Counted from the first letter of the stretch, positions 40,878-52,933 are shown. The stretch: DNA of 64,000 nucleotides from Pseudonocardia parietis (GCF_017876315.1 NZ_JAGINU010000001.1:1612001-1676000); one strand, 5' to 3'. Notes: generated by a model not told the origin, from the letters alone. A program made the numbers and translations.

Positions 40878-41201
40878 AGCCGCACGTCCTCCTTCAGGGT
40901 CGTCTCGACCAGGAAAGGTCTACCCGAAGGGTCGTCGATCCCCAAGCGATCACCCTCCGCTCGTCGCGCGTCACCCGATACGGTGACATCCGTTCAACGG
41001 GCGTATCCGACCGCTCGCCCTGCTCGTTGACCGGTGAGGCAACCCCTCTGTGGCCGCGGCGGGGCGAAAGTCCCAGGTCGGACATCCGGCCCGTGCGGGT
41101 CCGGTCACCGTCTGCGAGCGCCGGTCGAATCGCCGAGCGGTCGCCGTACTTCCGGTGGTCACGGTGCGCGGCAGCCGGTTCAGCTGCGTCCCGCGCGGTG
41201 C
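40878..41201. other. Intergenic region, divergent end of the serine-rich gene and end of chorismate mutase
   Basis: About 320 bp without a convincing gene. It holds an inverted repeat GTCACC-N6-GGTGAC (40970-40987), about 95 bp upstream of the serine-rich protein start, which may be a regulator site or a hairpin. On the minus strand GGGACTTTCGCCCC occurs further upstream and faintly resembles a DosR box, but the symmetry is poor. Confidence 0.4.
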
Positions 41202-41540
41202 TCAGCGGCCGCCGAGACGTCCGCGGCCGAGTCGGAGGAGCATCATCGCGAGCTCGCGGCCCTCCGACCCGAGTGCGGCGAACCGGTCGAGCACCGCCAT
41301 CTCGCGGCTGTAGACGATGCGTGGGCCGCCGGCGGCCATCCGTGCGGCGCCGATCCGTTTCGACACCTCGGTCCGGCGCAGGATCGCGTCCAGGATCTCG
41401 GCGTCGAGCCGGTCGATCTCCTGACGGAGCTCGTCGATCTCGGTACTGGCGCTCGTTCCGCCTGCGCTGCTCTCGCCGTCGGCGACGGTGGGCACGGAGT
41501 CGCCGGTGGTCGGTGCGGTGTCGACAGCGGGTTCACTCAC
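41202..41540 (-). CDS. Chorismate mutase, AroQ-delta type
   Basis: A 112-residue protein from a GTG. A disordered N-terminus (1-32) precedes the three-helix AroQ fold: EIDELRQEIDRLDAEILDAI, then RRTEVSKRIGAARMAAGGPR, then IVYSREMAVLDRFAALGSEG and a C-terminal RLGRGRLGG. This matches the small intracellular chorismate mutase of mycobacteria, which converts chorismate to prephenate and is activated by binding DAHP synthase through its Arg-Leu-Gly C-terminus. The gene is divergent from uvrD/pcrA, as in Mycobacterium. Confidence 0.88.
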   Translation of the reverse strand: MSEPAVDTAPTTGDSVPTVADGESSAGGTSASTEIDELRQEIDRLDAEILDAILRRTEVSKRIGAARMAAGGPRIVYSREMAVLDRFAALGSEGRELAMMLLRLGRGRLGGR

Positions 41541-41809
41541 GGTGGTGGTCTCCTCGTCTCGGTCGTGCGCCGGTGCAGGTGGACCGAGGACGTGCGAACG
41601 CCCCGGGTCCTCGGACTCCGGGGCGTGCTGGGTGCTCTGTGCTCTGTGCTCAGACAGCGTGCGCAGCGGGTGCCGGATCCCGGAACCCGTGGCGAAATCG
41701 CCCGATGCTGTGCACGTGGGCGAGTGTAGACGACGCGGTGTGGCCCGTCGCCGTCGTTCCACCCGCCGGGGCGGAGGTGTCGGACCCCCCGCGTACCGTG
41801 TTCGACACG

Positions 41810-44254
41810 ATGAGTGCGCTGTTCGAACTCCCCGGAACGAGCTCGGTCCCCGAGCCCAGGACCTCGCGCGGCCGTCAGCTGCTCGAGGGTCTGAACGACC
41901 GTCAGCGGGAGGCCGTGACCCACGCGGGTTCCCCGCTGCTCATCGTCGCGGGGGCGGGATCGGGCAAGACCCGGGTGCTCACGCACCGGATCGGCTGGCT
42001 GCTCGCCGAGCGCGGGGTGCACCCCGGCGAGATCATGTCGATCACCTTCACGAACAAGGCCGCGGCCGAGATGAAGGAGCGGGTCGACGCGCTGGTCGGC
42101 CGCCGGTCCGGGCCGATGTGGGTGTCGACCTTCCACTCCATGTGCGTGCGGATCCTGCGCCGGGAGGCCAAGCACCTGGGGGTGCGCAGCGCGTTCTCGG
42201 TGTACGACGCGGACGACTCCCGCCGCCTGACCGGCATCGTCGGGCGCGATCTGGATCTCGACCCGAAGAAGTTCGCCCCGCGCGCGCTGGCGGCGCAGAT
42301 CTCGAACCTCAAGAACGAGCTGATCTCACCGGACGACGCGGCCGATCGCGCCGGTACCGACCACGAGCGCCGCATCGCCGAGGTCTACGGCGTCTACCAG
42401 TCCCGCCTGCGCCAGGCGAACGCGTTCGACTTCGACGACCTGATCATGGAGACGGTCTCGCTGCTGCAGCGGCTGCCCGCCGTGGCCGAGTACTACCGCC
42501 GCCGGTTCCGGCACGTGCTCGTCGACGAGTACCAGGACACCAACCACGCCCAGTACGAGCTGGTCCGCCAGCTGGTGCTGCCCGCGACCGAGCGGGCCGC
42601 CCCCGCCGAGCTGTGCGTGGTCGGCGACTCCGACCAGTCGATCTACGCCTTCCGCGGCGCGAACATCCGCAACATCGTCGAGTTCGAGCAGGACTTCCCG
42701 GACTCCCGGACGATCCTGCTGGAGCAGAACTACCGCTCCACCCAGACCGTCCTGTCCGCGGCCAACGCGGTGATCGCCCGCAACACGGAGCGCCGGGACA
42801 AGCGGCTGTGGTCCGACGCGGGTGACGGCGAGAAGGTCGTCGGCTACGTCGCGGACAACGAGCACGACGAGGCGTCCTTCATCGCGAAGGAGATCGACCG
42901 GCTGGTCGACTCGGGGGAGTGCCGCAACTCCGACATCGCCGTCTTCTACCGGACCAACAACCAGTCCCGGGTCTTCGAGGACGTCTTCCTCCGGGTGGGG
43001 CTGCCCTACCGGGTCGTCGGCGGTGTCCGGTTCTACGAGCGCCGGGAGATCCGCGACGCCCTGGCCTACCTGCGGGTGCTGTCGAACCCGGAGGACACGG
43101 TCAGCCTGCGCCGCATCCTGAACGTGCCCAAGCGCGGGATCGGCGACCGGGCCGAGGCGGTCGTCGCCGAGTACGCCGAGCGCGAGCGCACCTCGTTCGC
43201 CCGGGCGCTGCGCGCCGCCGCCGAGGAGCCGGAGAGGCTTCCGGCGCTGGCCACGCGGTCGCAGCGCAGCATCGCCGGTTTCGTGCGGATGCTCGACGAG
43301 CTGCGCGAGCTGGTCGACCGCGGCGACGACACCGCCGAGGTCCTCGAGGCGGTCTACGCCCGCACCGGGTACACCGACGAGCTGCAGGCCTCCGAGGACC
43401 CGCAGGACGGCACCCGGATGGACAACCTCGCCGAGCTGGTGACGGTGGCCCGCGAGTTCGCCGGGGACGCGGCCGTGGCCGACCTGGCCGCCCTGAGCAC
43501 CGACCCGGACGCGGGGGCCGCCGCGATCGGTTCCGGTGCGGCTCCGGCCGAGGACGCCACGGACGGTCCGGGCAACGACGACGACACCGCCGCCGGCGCT
43601 CCGGAGCCCGGCTCGCTCGCCGCCTTCCTGGAGCGGGTCGCCCTGGTCGCGGACGCCGACTCCATCCCGGACGACGACTCCGGCCTGGTCACCCTGATGA
43701 CCCTGCACTCCGCGAAGGGCCTGGAGTTCCCGGTGGTGTTCCTGACCGGCTGGGAGGACGGGATCTTCCCGCACCTGCGCACGCTCGGGGACCCGAAGGA
43801 GCTCGCCGAGGAGCGCCGGCTCGCCTACGTCGGAATCACCCGGGCCGAGCAGCGGCTCTACCTGTCGCGGGCGATCGTCCGGTCGGCGTTCGGGCAGCCG
43901 AGCACCAACCCCGCGTCGCGGTTCCTGGACGAGGTGCCGGACGAGCTGGTCGAGTGGCGGCGCACCGAGGAGCAGCTGGTGGCCGAGCGGCCGTCCGCGC
44001 CGGTGGGCCGGTTCGGGTTCGGCAGGCGTCCGCAGGCGTCGGATCGGGGGGATTGGAAGGTCCCCGAGCGCAGCCTGAACAACACCTCGCTCCAGCTCGA
44101 CGTCGGCGACCGGGTCAACCACGACAAGTACGGCCTGGGCACGGTGGTCGCCGCGGACGGGGCCGGCCCGCGGGCCACGGTGACGATCGACTTCGGCAGC
44201 GGCGGGACCGTCCGGCTGATGCTGATCGGCGGCGTCCCGATGCAGAAGCTGTAG
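41810..44254 (+). CDS. pcrA: ATP-dependent DNA helicase UvrD/PcrA
   Basis: An 814-residue superfamily 1A helicase. Motifs in order: Q motif LNDRQREAV, Walker A VAGAGSGKTRVL, Ia ITFTNKAAAEM, II VLVDEYQDTNHAQ, III VVGDSDQSIYAFRGA, IV LEQNYRSTQTVL, V LMTLHSAKGLEFPVVFL, and VI RRLAYVGITRAEQRLYLS. An acidic Ala/Gly/Asp-rich insertion (about 555-600) precedes motif V. The C-terminal Tudor-like RNA polymerase-binding domain is seen (LDVGDRVNHDKYGLGTVVAA). It unwinds DNA 3' to 5' in nucleotide excision repair and replication restart. The ATG at 41810 gives the usual length. Confidence 0.95.
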   Translation: MSALFELPGTSSVPEPRTSRGRQLLEGLNDRQREAVTHAGSPLLIVAGAGSGKTRVLTHRIGWLLAERGVHPGEIMSITFTNKAAAEMKERVDALVGRRSGPMWVSTFHSMCVRILRREAKHLGVRSAFSVYDADDSRRLTGIVGRDLDLDPKKFAPRALAAQISNLKNELISPDDAADRAGTDHERRIAEVYGVYQSRLRQANAFDFDDLIMETVSLLQRLPAVAEYYRRRFRHVLVDEYQDTNHAQYELVRQLVLPATERAAPAELCVVGDSDQSIYAFRGANIRNIVEFEQDFPDSRTILLEQNYRSTQTVLSAANAVIARNTERRDKRLWSDAGDGEKVVGYVADNEHDEASFIAKEIDRLVDSGECRNSDIAVFYRTNNQSRVFEDVFLRVGLPYRVVGGVRFYERREIRDALAYLRVLSNPEDTVSLRRILNVPKRGIGDRAEAVVAEYAERERTSFARALRAAAEEPERLPALATRSQRSIAGFVRMLDELRELVDRGDDTAEVLEAVYARTGYTDELQASEDPQDGTRMDNLAELVTVAREFAGDAAVADLAALSTDPDAGAAAIGSGAAPAEDATDGPGNDDDTAAGAPEPGSLAAFLERVALVADADSIPDDDSGLVTLMTLHSAKGLEFPVVFLTGWEDGIFPHLRTLGDPKELAEERRLAYVGITRAEQRLYLSRAIVRSAFGQPSTNPASRFLDEVPDELVEWRRTEEQLVAERPSAPVGRFGFGRRPQASDRGDWKVPERSLNNTSLQLDVGDRVNHDKYGLGTVVAADGAGPRATVTIDFGSGGTVRLMLIGGVPMQKL

Positions 44255-44264
44255 CGCCCCCGGG

Positions 44265-44891
44265 TCAGTCGTCGTCGTTGTCGTCCGCCGGCTGGGTCGC
44301 GGCCTGGGTCCGGGTGAGGATGTCGGTGCTGCCGAAGGCACCGGAGACGTCGACGGTGACCTCCCGGGGCCCCGGCACACTGCAGGCGAGCTCGCACTCG
44401 GTCGAGCCGAACACCTTCCACCCGGTCGCGTTGACCCGGACGTCGTCGGGCACGACGACCGTCACGCTGCCGAACAGCACCCCGACATCGACCCGGTCGG
44501 TGTTCTCGGCGACGCCGATGGTGCGGCTGCTGAACACGGCGGTGCCGTCGTCGCCCGCGAGCAGGTGCGAGCCACCCCAGAGCACGGCACCGAGCAGTAC
44601 GACGGTCCCGAGCGCCGACCCGGCGCGGCGGGCCCACTCGGCCGCGAGGTCGCCCGCGCGGGCCCCTGTGGCGAGCTCGGTGGTCCGGGGGGCGTGGGCC
44701 ACCGCCCCGTCGGGGGGCAGGTCGGCCGTGAGCCCGACGAGGTCCCCGCGGGTGCGCGCGGCCCAGGCACGGGCGGCCCGCTCCTCGTACTCCTCCAGGC
44801 TCAGCCGGCCCTCGCCGTGTGCACGCTGCAACCGGGCGTCGACCGCCCGGCGTTCCTCGTCCCCGACCCGGATGCCCCCGTCGTCCGCCAC
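44265..44891 (-). CDS. DUF1707 protein with membrane helix and LiaF-like C-terminus
   Basis: A 208-residue protein from a GTG. The N-terminal DUF1707 (SHOCT-like) motif is IRVGDEERRAVDARLQRAHG, then EGRLSLEEYEERAARAWAAR. One membrane helix follows (SALGTVVLLGAVLWGGSHLL). The C-terminal beta-rich part (DRVDVGVLFGSVTVVVPDDV, then RVNATGWKVFGSTEC and REVTVDVSGAFGSTDI) resembles the LiaF/toastrack domain. It is convergent with uvrD/pcrA 10 bp away. The role is unknown; likely envelope-stress related. Confidence 0.8.
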   Translation of the reverse strand: MADDGGIRVGDEERRAVDARLQRAHGEGRLSLEEYEERAARAWAARTRGDLVGLTADLPPDGAVAHAPRTTELATGARAGDLAAEWARRAGSALGTVVLLGAVLWGGSHLLAGDDGTAVFSSRTIGVAENTDRVDVGVLFGSVTVVVPDDVRVNATGWKVFGSTECELACSVPGPREVTVDVSGAFGSTDILTRTQAATQPADDNDDD

Positions 44892-45082
44892 CGGGCCAGT
44901 CTCTCCGGTCCGCGGCGGACGGGGAACCCGGTTCGGGCCACGGTCACTCGCAGGTCACCACGACGGTCCTCATCACATCCGGGTACTCCGGTCGCCACGG
45001 GACCGTCGTCCTCTCCTGCCGCGTGCCGTGCGCCGGCCGGTCCCGGCCTGACCGGTCCGACGGGCAGCAGACGAACCGCGGG

Positions 45083-46651
45083 TCAGGCGCCCTGGCCGCC
45101 GGTCGCGTTGGTGAGGTCCAGGCCGCGCTCGATCAGCCACGGCAGCGGGTTGGTCTTGCTGCCGTCGGACTCCCAGATCTCCAGATGCAGGTGCGGGCCG
45201 GTCGACTGGCCGCGGTTGCCGACCTCGGCGATCTCGTCGCCGGCCCGGACCTGCTGTCCGACCTCGACGAACGCGCGGTTGACGTGGCCGTACACCGAGC
45301 TGGTCCCGTCCGGGTGCTCGAGCACCACCCACATCCCGAAACCGCTGGCCGGTCCGGCCTTCTCCACGACGCCGTCGGTGAGCGCGAAGATCGGCGTGCC
45401 GATCGGTGCGGCGAGGTCGATGCCGTTGTGCTGCACGCCCCAGCGGGCGCCGAAGCCGGAGGTGAACCGGCCGGCGGTGGGCATGACCAGGGGGTCACCC
45501 TCGTAGACGACGGCCTTGGGTGCGCCGTGCGACATCGCACCGGAGATCGCACGATCCACCGTGGCCGCCTGCTCACCGAGCCGTGCGGCCTTGGTGAGGC
45601 TGGCGACGTCGACCTCGGTGGTGTCGTCCAGAGCCGGCATGGTCGCCGGCTGGGCGAGCTGCTCACCGCCGATCGCCGAGGTGACCGCGGGCGCGGTCGT
45701 GTCGGCGGGGCGGGGCTCGGCGGCCACCGGGAGCATCGCCGAGGCGGCGAGCTTCGCGTAGGACTCCTCGACGGACGACTCGCCGGCGAGGCCGGGGATG
45801 CCGAGGGCACCGGCGACCGTCTGCCCGGCCGCGACGAGCGCGCCGCCTGCCGCGGCCGCGACCGTCACCCGGGTCCGCGACACCACCGGCGGTGGCTGCG
45901 GCAGCCGGTGGGCACTGCCGGCGGGCACCGCGTGGGTGGCTGCCGGGAGCGACTGCCGACGCCGGTCGGGTGCGGCGGCCGGACGGGCCGGGCGCGAGCG
46001 GCGATCCGGGCCGGCGGCGGGTCGTGCGGGATGTGCGGGGCGAGCCGGGCCGGTCGTGGGTCGTGCCGGGTGCGAAGGGCGGTCCGCGCCGGACGCGGGT
46101 CGTGCCGGATGCGACGGGCGGTCCGGACCGGAACCGATCCCGGATCGTGCCGGATGTGCGGGGCGGTCCGGACCGGGACTGATCCCGGGGCGCGCCGGCT
46201 GCCCGGGGTGGTCCGCACCGGTGGCGATCCCGGGGCGGTAGGGGTGGGCCGGCCCCGACGTGGGCGCGGGGGCCGTGCGCTGTGGGCCGGGCCGTGGGCT
46301 GTGGTCCGCGCCGACGGGACGCGGAGCGCGGTCCGCACCGATCGGCCGCGGGCCGCGGGGTGCCCCGGCTGCGGTGGCCGGCGGCTGCGGTGGCTGCTGG
46401 GAGCGGCTGGTGGCGGGCGGGACGGCCGGACGGGTTTGCGGCGCCGGGCGGCCCGGTGCGGCGACCGGACGGTCCTGAGGGGACGCGGGCGGCCGCGGTG
46501 CCGGGTGGGCATCGACCGTCGGGCGGGCACGCCGGATCGACGGCGGAGGCGCCGTGGTCCGGTGGCCGCTCATGGCGATCGGCACGTCGGGATGCGTGCC
46601 GGGCCGGAGCTCCGGTCGGACGGCGCCGCTGGGGGAGCGGTGGCGCGCCAA
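45083..46651 (-). CDS. M23 (LytM-type) peptidase-domain membrane protein
   Basis: A 522-residue protein. The first 250 residues are a Pro/Arg/Ala-rich disordered region with repeated blocks such as RPGI-GPDRPAHPAR. A helix (VTVAAAAGGALVAAGQTVAG) then serves as anchor or late signal. The C-terminal M23 domain has the zinc residues in VQHNGIDLAAPIG and GPHLHLEIW, with SVYGHVNRAFVEVGQQV between. Such enzymes cut peptidoglycan cross-bridges or, if inactive, activate amidases; the visible HxxxD and HxH residues suggest an active centre. It corresponds by position to the M23 gene next to sucCD in Mycobacterium. An ATG 26 codons later is an alternative start. Confidence 0.85.
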   Translation of the reverse strand: MARHRSPSGAVRPELRPGTHPDVPIAMSGHRTTAPPPSIRRARPTVDAHPAPRPPASPQDRPVAAPGRPAPQTRPAVPPATSRSQQPPQPPATAAGAPRGPRPIGADRAPRPVGADHSPRPGPQRTAPAPTSGPAHPYRPGIATGADHPGQPARPGISPGPDRPAHPARSGIGSGPDRPSHPARPASGADRPSHPARPTTGPARPAHPARPAAGPDRRSRPARPAAAPDRRRQSLPAATHAVPAGSAHRLPQPPPVVSRTRVTVAAAAGGALVAAGQTVAGALGIPGLAGESSVEESYAKLAASAMLPVAAEPRPADTTAPAVTSAIGGEQLAQPATMPALDDTTEVDVASLTKAARLGEQAATVDRAISGAMSHGAPKAVVYEGDPLVMPTAGRFTSGFGARWGVQHNGIDLAAPIGTPIFALTDGVVEKAGPASGFGMWVVLEHPDGTSSVYGHVNRAFVEVGQQVRAGDEIAEVGNRGQSTGPHLHLEIWESDGSKTNPLPWLIERGLDLTNATGGQGA

Positions 46652-47137
46652 GACCTGCCCTTCTGGTGTTCAGGGCGTCGCGGGCCGCTCGGCGGTGATC
46701 ATCGGAGTGGGGGCTCCGTCGGGGGGTTGGCGCCGCTCGGGGGATGGCGCCGATCACCGTGATCGGTCCGTGACGTGGACGACGCGACGGTAACCCGCGC
46801 GTCGCGGCGCGGCAACGCTGGGCGACCGGAGCGGTGCGGGCGGTCGAAGATCGTCGACGACCGGTCGGGCAGGAACGGCGGAGGGGGCCTTCCCGCTGCC
46901 CGACCGTCGAACGACCGGTGGTGTGCGCCACTCGCCGGGGCTTCTGAATCGAGCCCGGTTCCCGAGGGGTGACAGCTGTCACCGGGCCAGGTCAGGACCG
47001 GTGCGGGCAGCGTGGCTAGGCTCCCGGACGCAGCACGACCGACGTCCGCGGCCGCTGCCGCCTTCTGAGTGCGGGCGCCCCGGAGAATCCCGGGCCGCGC
47101 GGGTCGCGGCGATAGCGAAGTGGAGCGGGAGAGCCGA
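46652..47137. other. Control region between the M23 peptidase and sucC
   Basis: About 486 bp without a gene, shared by the divergent peptidase and sucC genes. The perfect palindrome at 46968-46983 (described separately) is the main signal. TAGGCT at 47017-47022 is a possible sucC -10 element, about 116 bp before the GTG start. Confidence 0.5.
46968..46983. promoter_or_regulatory. Candidate CRP/GlxR site upstream of sucCD
   Basis: GGTGACAGCTGTCACC is a 16-bp perfect palindrome containing GTGA-N6-TCAC, the core of cAMP receptor protein sites in mycobacteria and corynebacteria. It is 155 bp upstream of sucC and about 34 bp upstream of a possible -10 element. Confidence 0.55.
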
Positions 47138-48313
47138 GTGGACCTCTACGAATACCAGGCGAAGGACCTCTTCGCCGCGCACGGAGTCCCGGTGCTGCCG
47201 GGCAGGACCGTGGACAACGCTGCCGACGCGGCTGCCGTGGCGTCCGAGCTGGGCACTGCCGTCGTGGTCAAGGCCCAGGTCAAGACCGGTGGGCGGGGTA
47301 AGGCCGGCGGGGTGAAGCTGGCCAAGAGCGCTGACGAGGCCAAGGAGAAGGCCGAGGCGATCCTCGGGCTCGACATCAAGGGCCACATCGTCCACCAGGT
47401 GCTGGTGACCGAGGCCAGTGACATCTCCGAGGAGTACTACTTCTCGTTCCTGCTGGACCGCTCGAACCGCACCTTCTTGGCCATGTGCTCCTCCGAGGGT
47501 GGCATGGAGATCGAGCAGCTGGCCGTGGAGCGTCCGGATGCGCTGGCTCGGATCGCGATCGACCCGATCGCCGGTGTGGACAAGGCCAAGGCCGACGAGA
47601 TCGTGGCGGCGGGCCGGATCCCGGCGGCGGTGGCCGAGGAGGCCGCGCACGTCATCGTGAAGCTGTGGGAGACCTTCGTCTCCGAGGACGCCACGCTGGT
47701 CGAGGTCAACCCGTTGGTGCGGGATCCGCAGGACAAGGTGATCGCCCTGGACGGGAAGGTCACCCTGGACACGAACGCGGACTTCCGGCATCCGGCGCAC
47801 GCCGAGCTGGTCGACGAGCGCACGGAGAACCCGCTCGAGGCCAAGGCGAAGGCCAAGGGGCTGAACTACGTCAAGCTCGACGGTGGTCAGGTCGGGATCA
47901 TCGGTAACGGTGCGGGTCTGGTCATGTCGACCCTGGACGTCGTGGCGTATGCCGGTGAGGCGCACGGTGGGGTGAAGCCGGCGAACTTCCTCGACATCGG
48001 TGGTGGCGCGTCGGCGCAGATCATGGCCGACGGTCTGGACGTCATCCTGGGTGATGACGAGGTCAAGAGCGTGTTCGTCAACGTCTTCGGTGGGATCACC
48101 GCGTGTGACGCGGTCGCGAACGGGATCGTCGAGGCGTTGAAGATCCTGGGCGACGACGCGACCAAGCAGCTGGTCGTGCGCCTGGACGGCAACAACGTCG
48201 AGGAGGGGCGCCGCATCCTCGAGGAGGCGAACCACCCGCTGGTCACGGTGGTGGGCACGATGGACGACGCGGCCGCCAAGGCCGCTGAGCTGGCGAATGC
48301 CGCGGGAGCCTGA
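47138..48313 (+). CDS. sucC: Succinyl-CoA synthetase beta subunit
   Basis: A 391-residue ADP-forming succinate-CoA ligase beta subunit from a GTG ([20 protein letters not shown]). It has an ATP-grasp domain ([20 protein letters not shown]) with a metal-binding Glu/Asn pair ([10 protein letters not shown]), and the C-terminal flavodoxin-like domain ([45 protein letters not shown]). With SucD it makes succinate and ATP from succinyl-CoA in the TCA cycle. sucD follows 5 bp later. Confidence 0.96.
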   Translation: MDLYEYQAKDLFAAHGVPVLPGRTVDNAADAAAVASELGTAVVVKAQVKTGGRGKAGGVKLAKSADEAKEKAEAILGLDIKGHIVHQVLVTEASDISEEYYFSFLLDRSNRTFLAMCSSEGGMEIEQLAVERPDALARIAIDPIAGVDKAKADEIVAAGRIPAAVAEEAAHVIVKLWETFVSEDATLVEVNPLVRDPQDKVIALDGKVTLDTNADFRHPAHAELVDERTENPLEAKAKAKGLNYVKLDGGQVGIIGNGAGLVMSTLDVVAYAGEAHGGVKPANFLDIGGGASAQIMADGLDVILGDDEVKSVFVNVFGGITACDAVANGIVEALKILGDDATKQLVVRLDGNNVEEGRRILEEANHPLVTVVGTMDDAAAKAAELANAAGA

Positions 48314-48318
48314 GAAAA

Positions 48319-49206
48319 ATGTCGATCTTCCTCAACGAGAACAGCAAGGTCATCGTCCAGGGCATCACCGGCGGTGAGGGGACCAAGCACGCCGCCAAGA
48401 TGATCGCCGCCGACACCAACATCGTGGGCGGCGTCAACGCCCGCAAGGCCGGCACGACGCACACGGTCGGCGACAAGGACGTCACCGTGTACGGCACGGT
48501 CGAGGAGGCGATGAAGGAGACCGGCGCCGACGTCTCGGTGCTGTTCGTCCCGCCGAAGTTCGCCAAGGACGCGGTCATCGAGGCCATCGACGCCGAGATC
48601 CCGCTCGCCGTCGTCATCACCGAGGGCATCCCGGTGCACGACTCGGCCTACTTCTGGGCGCACGCCTGCGCCAAGGGCAACAAGACCCGGATCATCGGGC
48701 CGAACTGCCCCGGCGTCATCTCCCCCGGCAAGTCCAACGCGGGCATCATCCCGGCGAACATCGCCGGCCCGGGCAAGATCGGTCTGGTGTCGAAGTCGGG
48801 CACGCTGACCTACCAGATGATGTTCGAGCTGCGTGAGTTCGGCTTCTCCACCGCCATCGGTATCGGCGGTGACCCGGTCATCGGTACCACGCACATCGAC
48901 GCCCTCGAGGCGTTCGAGGCCGACCCCGACACCGAGGCCATCGTGATGATCGGTGAGATCGGTGGTGACGCCGAGGAGCGTGCCGCGGACTTCATCAAGG
49001 CCAACGTGACCAAGCCGGTCGTCGGCTACGTCGCCGGGTTCACCGCGCCGGAGGGCAAGACGATGGGCCACGCCGGCGCCATCGTGTCCGGCTCGGCGGG
49101 CACCGCGCAGGCGAAGAAGGAGGCCCTCGAGGCCGCGGGTGTCAAGGTCGGCAAGACGCCGTCCGAGACCGCCACGCTGATGAAGGAGATCCTCTCCGCC
49201 AAGTAG
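48319..49206 (+). CDS. sucD: Succinyl-CoA synthetase alpha subunit
   Basis: A 295-residue protein with the CoA-binding Rossmann domain ([46 protein letters not shown]) and the phosphorylated active-site H251 (GHAGAIVSG). The length matches the family. It is coupled with sucC, and a hairpin terminator follows. Confidence 0.97.
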   Translation: MSIFLNENSKVIVQGITGGEGTKHAAKMIAADTNIVGGVNARKAGTTHTVGDKDVTVYGTVEEAMKETGADVSVLFVPPKFAKDAVIEAIDAEIPLAVVITEGIPVHDSAYFWAHACAKGNKTRIIGPNCPGVISPGKSNAGIIPANIAGPGKIGLVSKSGTLTYQMMFELREFGFSTAIGIGGDPVIGTTHIDALEAFEADPDTEAIVMIGEIGGDAEERAADFIKANVTKPVVGYVAGFTAPEGKTMGHAGAIVSGSAGTAQAKKEALEAAGVKVGKTPSETATLMKEILSAK

Positions 49207-50985
<1,779 letters not shown>

Positions 50986-51111
50986 CGTACCTCCCGTCCG
51001 TCGTGTCCCGGAGGTCGGCACGTCTTTGTGGGCCGGGCCGGCGGCCGGTGGGGCAGGCCACCTGCGGCGTGCCTGCCACGGGCCGCGCACCGGCGCTGCG
51101 ACCCTGATCGG

Positions 51112-52833
51112 GTGAGCAACCCGTCCCGATCCACCCGTGGCCGCGCGTCCCGCTCCCGAGCGTCCGGCACCGAGCCACGGCGGTCGCACGGAGCCGGGCC
51201 GGGCGGATCGCGCGATGGCGGGAACACCGCCGTCGGCGTGCGAGGGGAGCGTGCCCGCGACGCGGCGCGGCGGGATCGCGCGGGACGGGGTCGTTCCGCC
51301 GGCGACAACGGGCTGCACCGTCTGCGGATCCTCCTCGCGTCGACGATGGGTGCGGTGCTGACCGGGTACACGCTGCTCGTGCCTATCGCGGCCCTGGTCG
51401 CCGGCAGCGGCGGCGCGCCGGTGACCGCGGACGGGGCGCTCGCCACCGCCGTCCCGATGTGGCTGGCCGCGCACCAGATCCCGATCGCCCTGGACGGCCA
51501 CGCGCTCGGAGTGCTCCCGCTGCTCCCGACGCTGGTGGTCATCGTCATGGTCGCCTGCTTCTCCCGCTGGGCGGTGCGTCGGCTGGGCGGCCGGGTCCGG
51601 CACGACGCCGGCGCCGTCGTCGCCTCCCAGGCCGGCGCGGCGGCCGCGGTCGCCGTCCTCGCCGGTGCCCTGCTGCCGAAGGAGATGGCGGTCACCGCGC
51701 CGTGGGCGTCGCTCGCCGGAGCCGGGGCGATCGGCGGGATCGCCGCGGGCGTCGGCGTGATCCACGCCTGCGGGCTGCCCGCGGCGTGGAAGCGGGTGCT
51801 CGCCGGGTGGCCGGGCGCGGCACTCGCCGGCGTCCGGGTGGCGGTGACCGGGTTGTTGCTGACCGGAGCCCTGTTGCTGACCGGGGCGCTGCTGCTCGCC
51901 GCGCCCGCGGTGACCGACGCGGCGGCCGCGCTCGGCCCGGGAACCGGTGCCGCACTGGGGGTGCTGGCCCTCGTCGTCGGCTACCTGCCGAACGCGCTGG
52001 TCGGGGCCCTGTCGTGGGGGACGGGTGCCGGTGTGTCCGTCGGTGTCGCGACCTCTGGCCCGCTGCTGGCGGAGCCGGGGCCGCTGCCGGAGTTCCCGCT
52101 CGCCGTGATCCTTCCTGTGACGGCCGTGCCCACCGCGGCGCCGCTGGTGTTCCTGCTCCCGGTGTCGGTCGGGGTCCTGACCGGGCTCGCGTGCCGGCGG
52201 ACGCTGCGTCCGGACGCGCCCGTCGTGGAGCGGGTCGCGGCTCCGGTGACGGCGGCGGCCGTCGTCGCACTCGGTGCCTCGGTGCTGGCGACGGTGGCCG
52301 GAGGGCCGCTCGCCGGCGGTCCGTACGACCCGGTCTCGTTCAACGGAGGCGCTGTTCTCGGCGCCGTGTTGTTGCTGGTGGGCCTGCCCGCCCTGCTGAC
52401 CTGCGCCGGGCCCGAGCTCGCCCGGCACGTCCCCGTCGGCGGGACCGGTGAGCGATCCGCGCCCCGGGCGGCCGGTGGACGGGCCCGGACGAGCCGGTCG
52501 ACCACCGTCCGGAGGCCGGCCGAGCGGCGTCGTACGTCCGGTTCCGGTCGGGCGGACCGGGCCGGGGGCGGCGCGGTCCGGGCGCGACGTGGGGACCGGC
52601 GAGGCGCTCGCGCCGACGATGCCGCACCGGACGCCGAGGCGCGCGACTCCGATCCGGACGACGACCACGTCGGCCATGTCGAGGACGCCGAGGAGGTCGA
52701 GGACGCCGACCGGGACCGGCTCGGCCGGGACGGTCCGGAAGACCCGGGCGCCCACCACCACGACGACGCCCAGGACGACGAGCCGACCGCCGGGGAGCAG
52801 CCGCCCGGACAGGACCGGTGTCCACGCGGGTGA
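51112..52833 (+). CDS. PerM-like (DUF6350) polytopic membrane protein
   Basis: A 573-residue protein from a GTG. A basic disordered N-terminus (1-65) is followed by about nine hydrophobic helices (residues 70-440, for example LRILLASTMGAVLTGYTLLV, GVLPLLPTLVVIVMVACFSR, and VLGAVLLLVGLPALLTCAGP), including conserved YLPNALVGALSWGTGAGVSV. The C-terminus is basic, then strongly acidic (DSDPDDDHVGHVEDAEEVED). Synteny (DUF5336, this gene, purN, purH) and topology match mycobacterial PerM (Rv0955), needed for cell division under magnesium stress. Confidence 0.8.
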   Translation: MSNPSRSTRGRASRSRASGTEPRRSHGAGPGGSRDGGNTAVGVRGERARDAARRDRAGRGRSAGDNGLHRLRILLASTMGAVLTGYTLLVPIAALVAGSGGAPVTADGALATAVPMWLAAHQIPIALDGHALGVLPLLPTLVVIVMVACFSRWAVRRLGGRVRHDAGAVVASQAGAAAAVAVLAGALLPKEMAVTAPWASLAGAGAIGGIAAGVGVIHACGLPAAWKRVLAGWPGAALAGVRVAVTGLLLTGALLLTGALLLAAPAVTDAAAALGPGTGAALGVLALVVGYLPNALVGALSWGTGAGVSVGVATSGPLLAEPGPLPEFPLAVILPVTAVPTAAPLVFLLPVSVGVLTGLACRRTLRPDAPVVERVAAPVTAAAVVALGASVLATVAGGPLAGGPYDPVSFNGGAVLGAVLLLVGLPALLTCAGPELARHVPVGGTGERSAPRAAGGRARTSRSTTVRRPAERRRTSGSGRADRAGGGAVRARRGDRRGARADDAAPDAEARDSDPDDDHVGHVEDAEEVEDADRDRLGRDGPEDPGAHHHDDAQDDEPTAGEQPPGQDRCPRG

Positions 52834-52933
52834 TTCCGGCCACCGGACCGGGCCGCGTCGGTGTCATCCCGCGCGTCTACGCTGGTCACCGGCTGCGACG
52901 GCGGTCGGAGGACAGGGCGTCGGAAGGGGAACG

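Noticed and set aside
39213..41030. A 605-codon plus-strand frame opposite the serine-rich membrane protein
   Set aside because: It is glycine/arginine-rich antisense sequence. The minus-strand frame has a membrane helix and ordered repeats and starts at a plausible GTG, though neither strand has known domains.
41050..41120. DosR box or riboswitch upstream of the serine-rich protein gene
   Set aside because: GGGACTTTCGCCCC matches a DosR half site only, and no riboswitch consensus core can be recognised.
45980..46260. CRISPR-like or mobile repeat
   Set aside because: The repeats are codon-level Pro/Arg/Ala repeats in the M23 protein's disordered region, without regular spacers.
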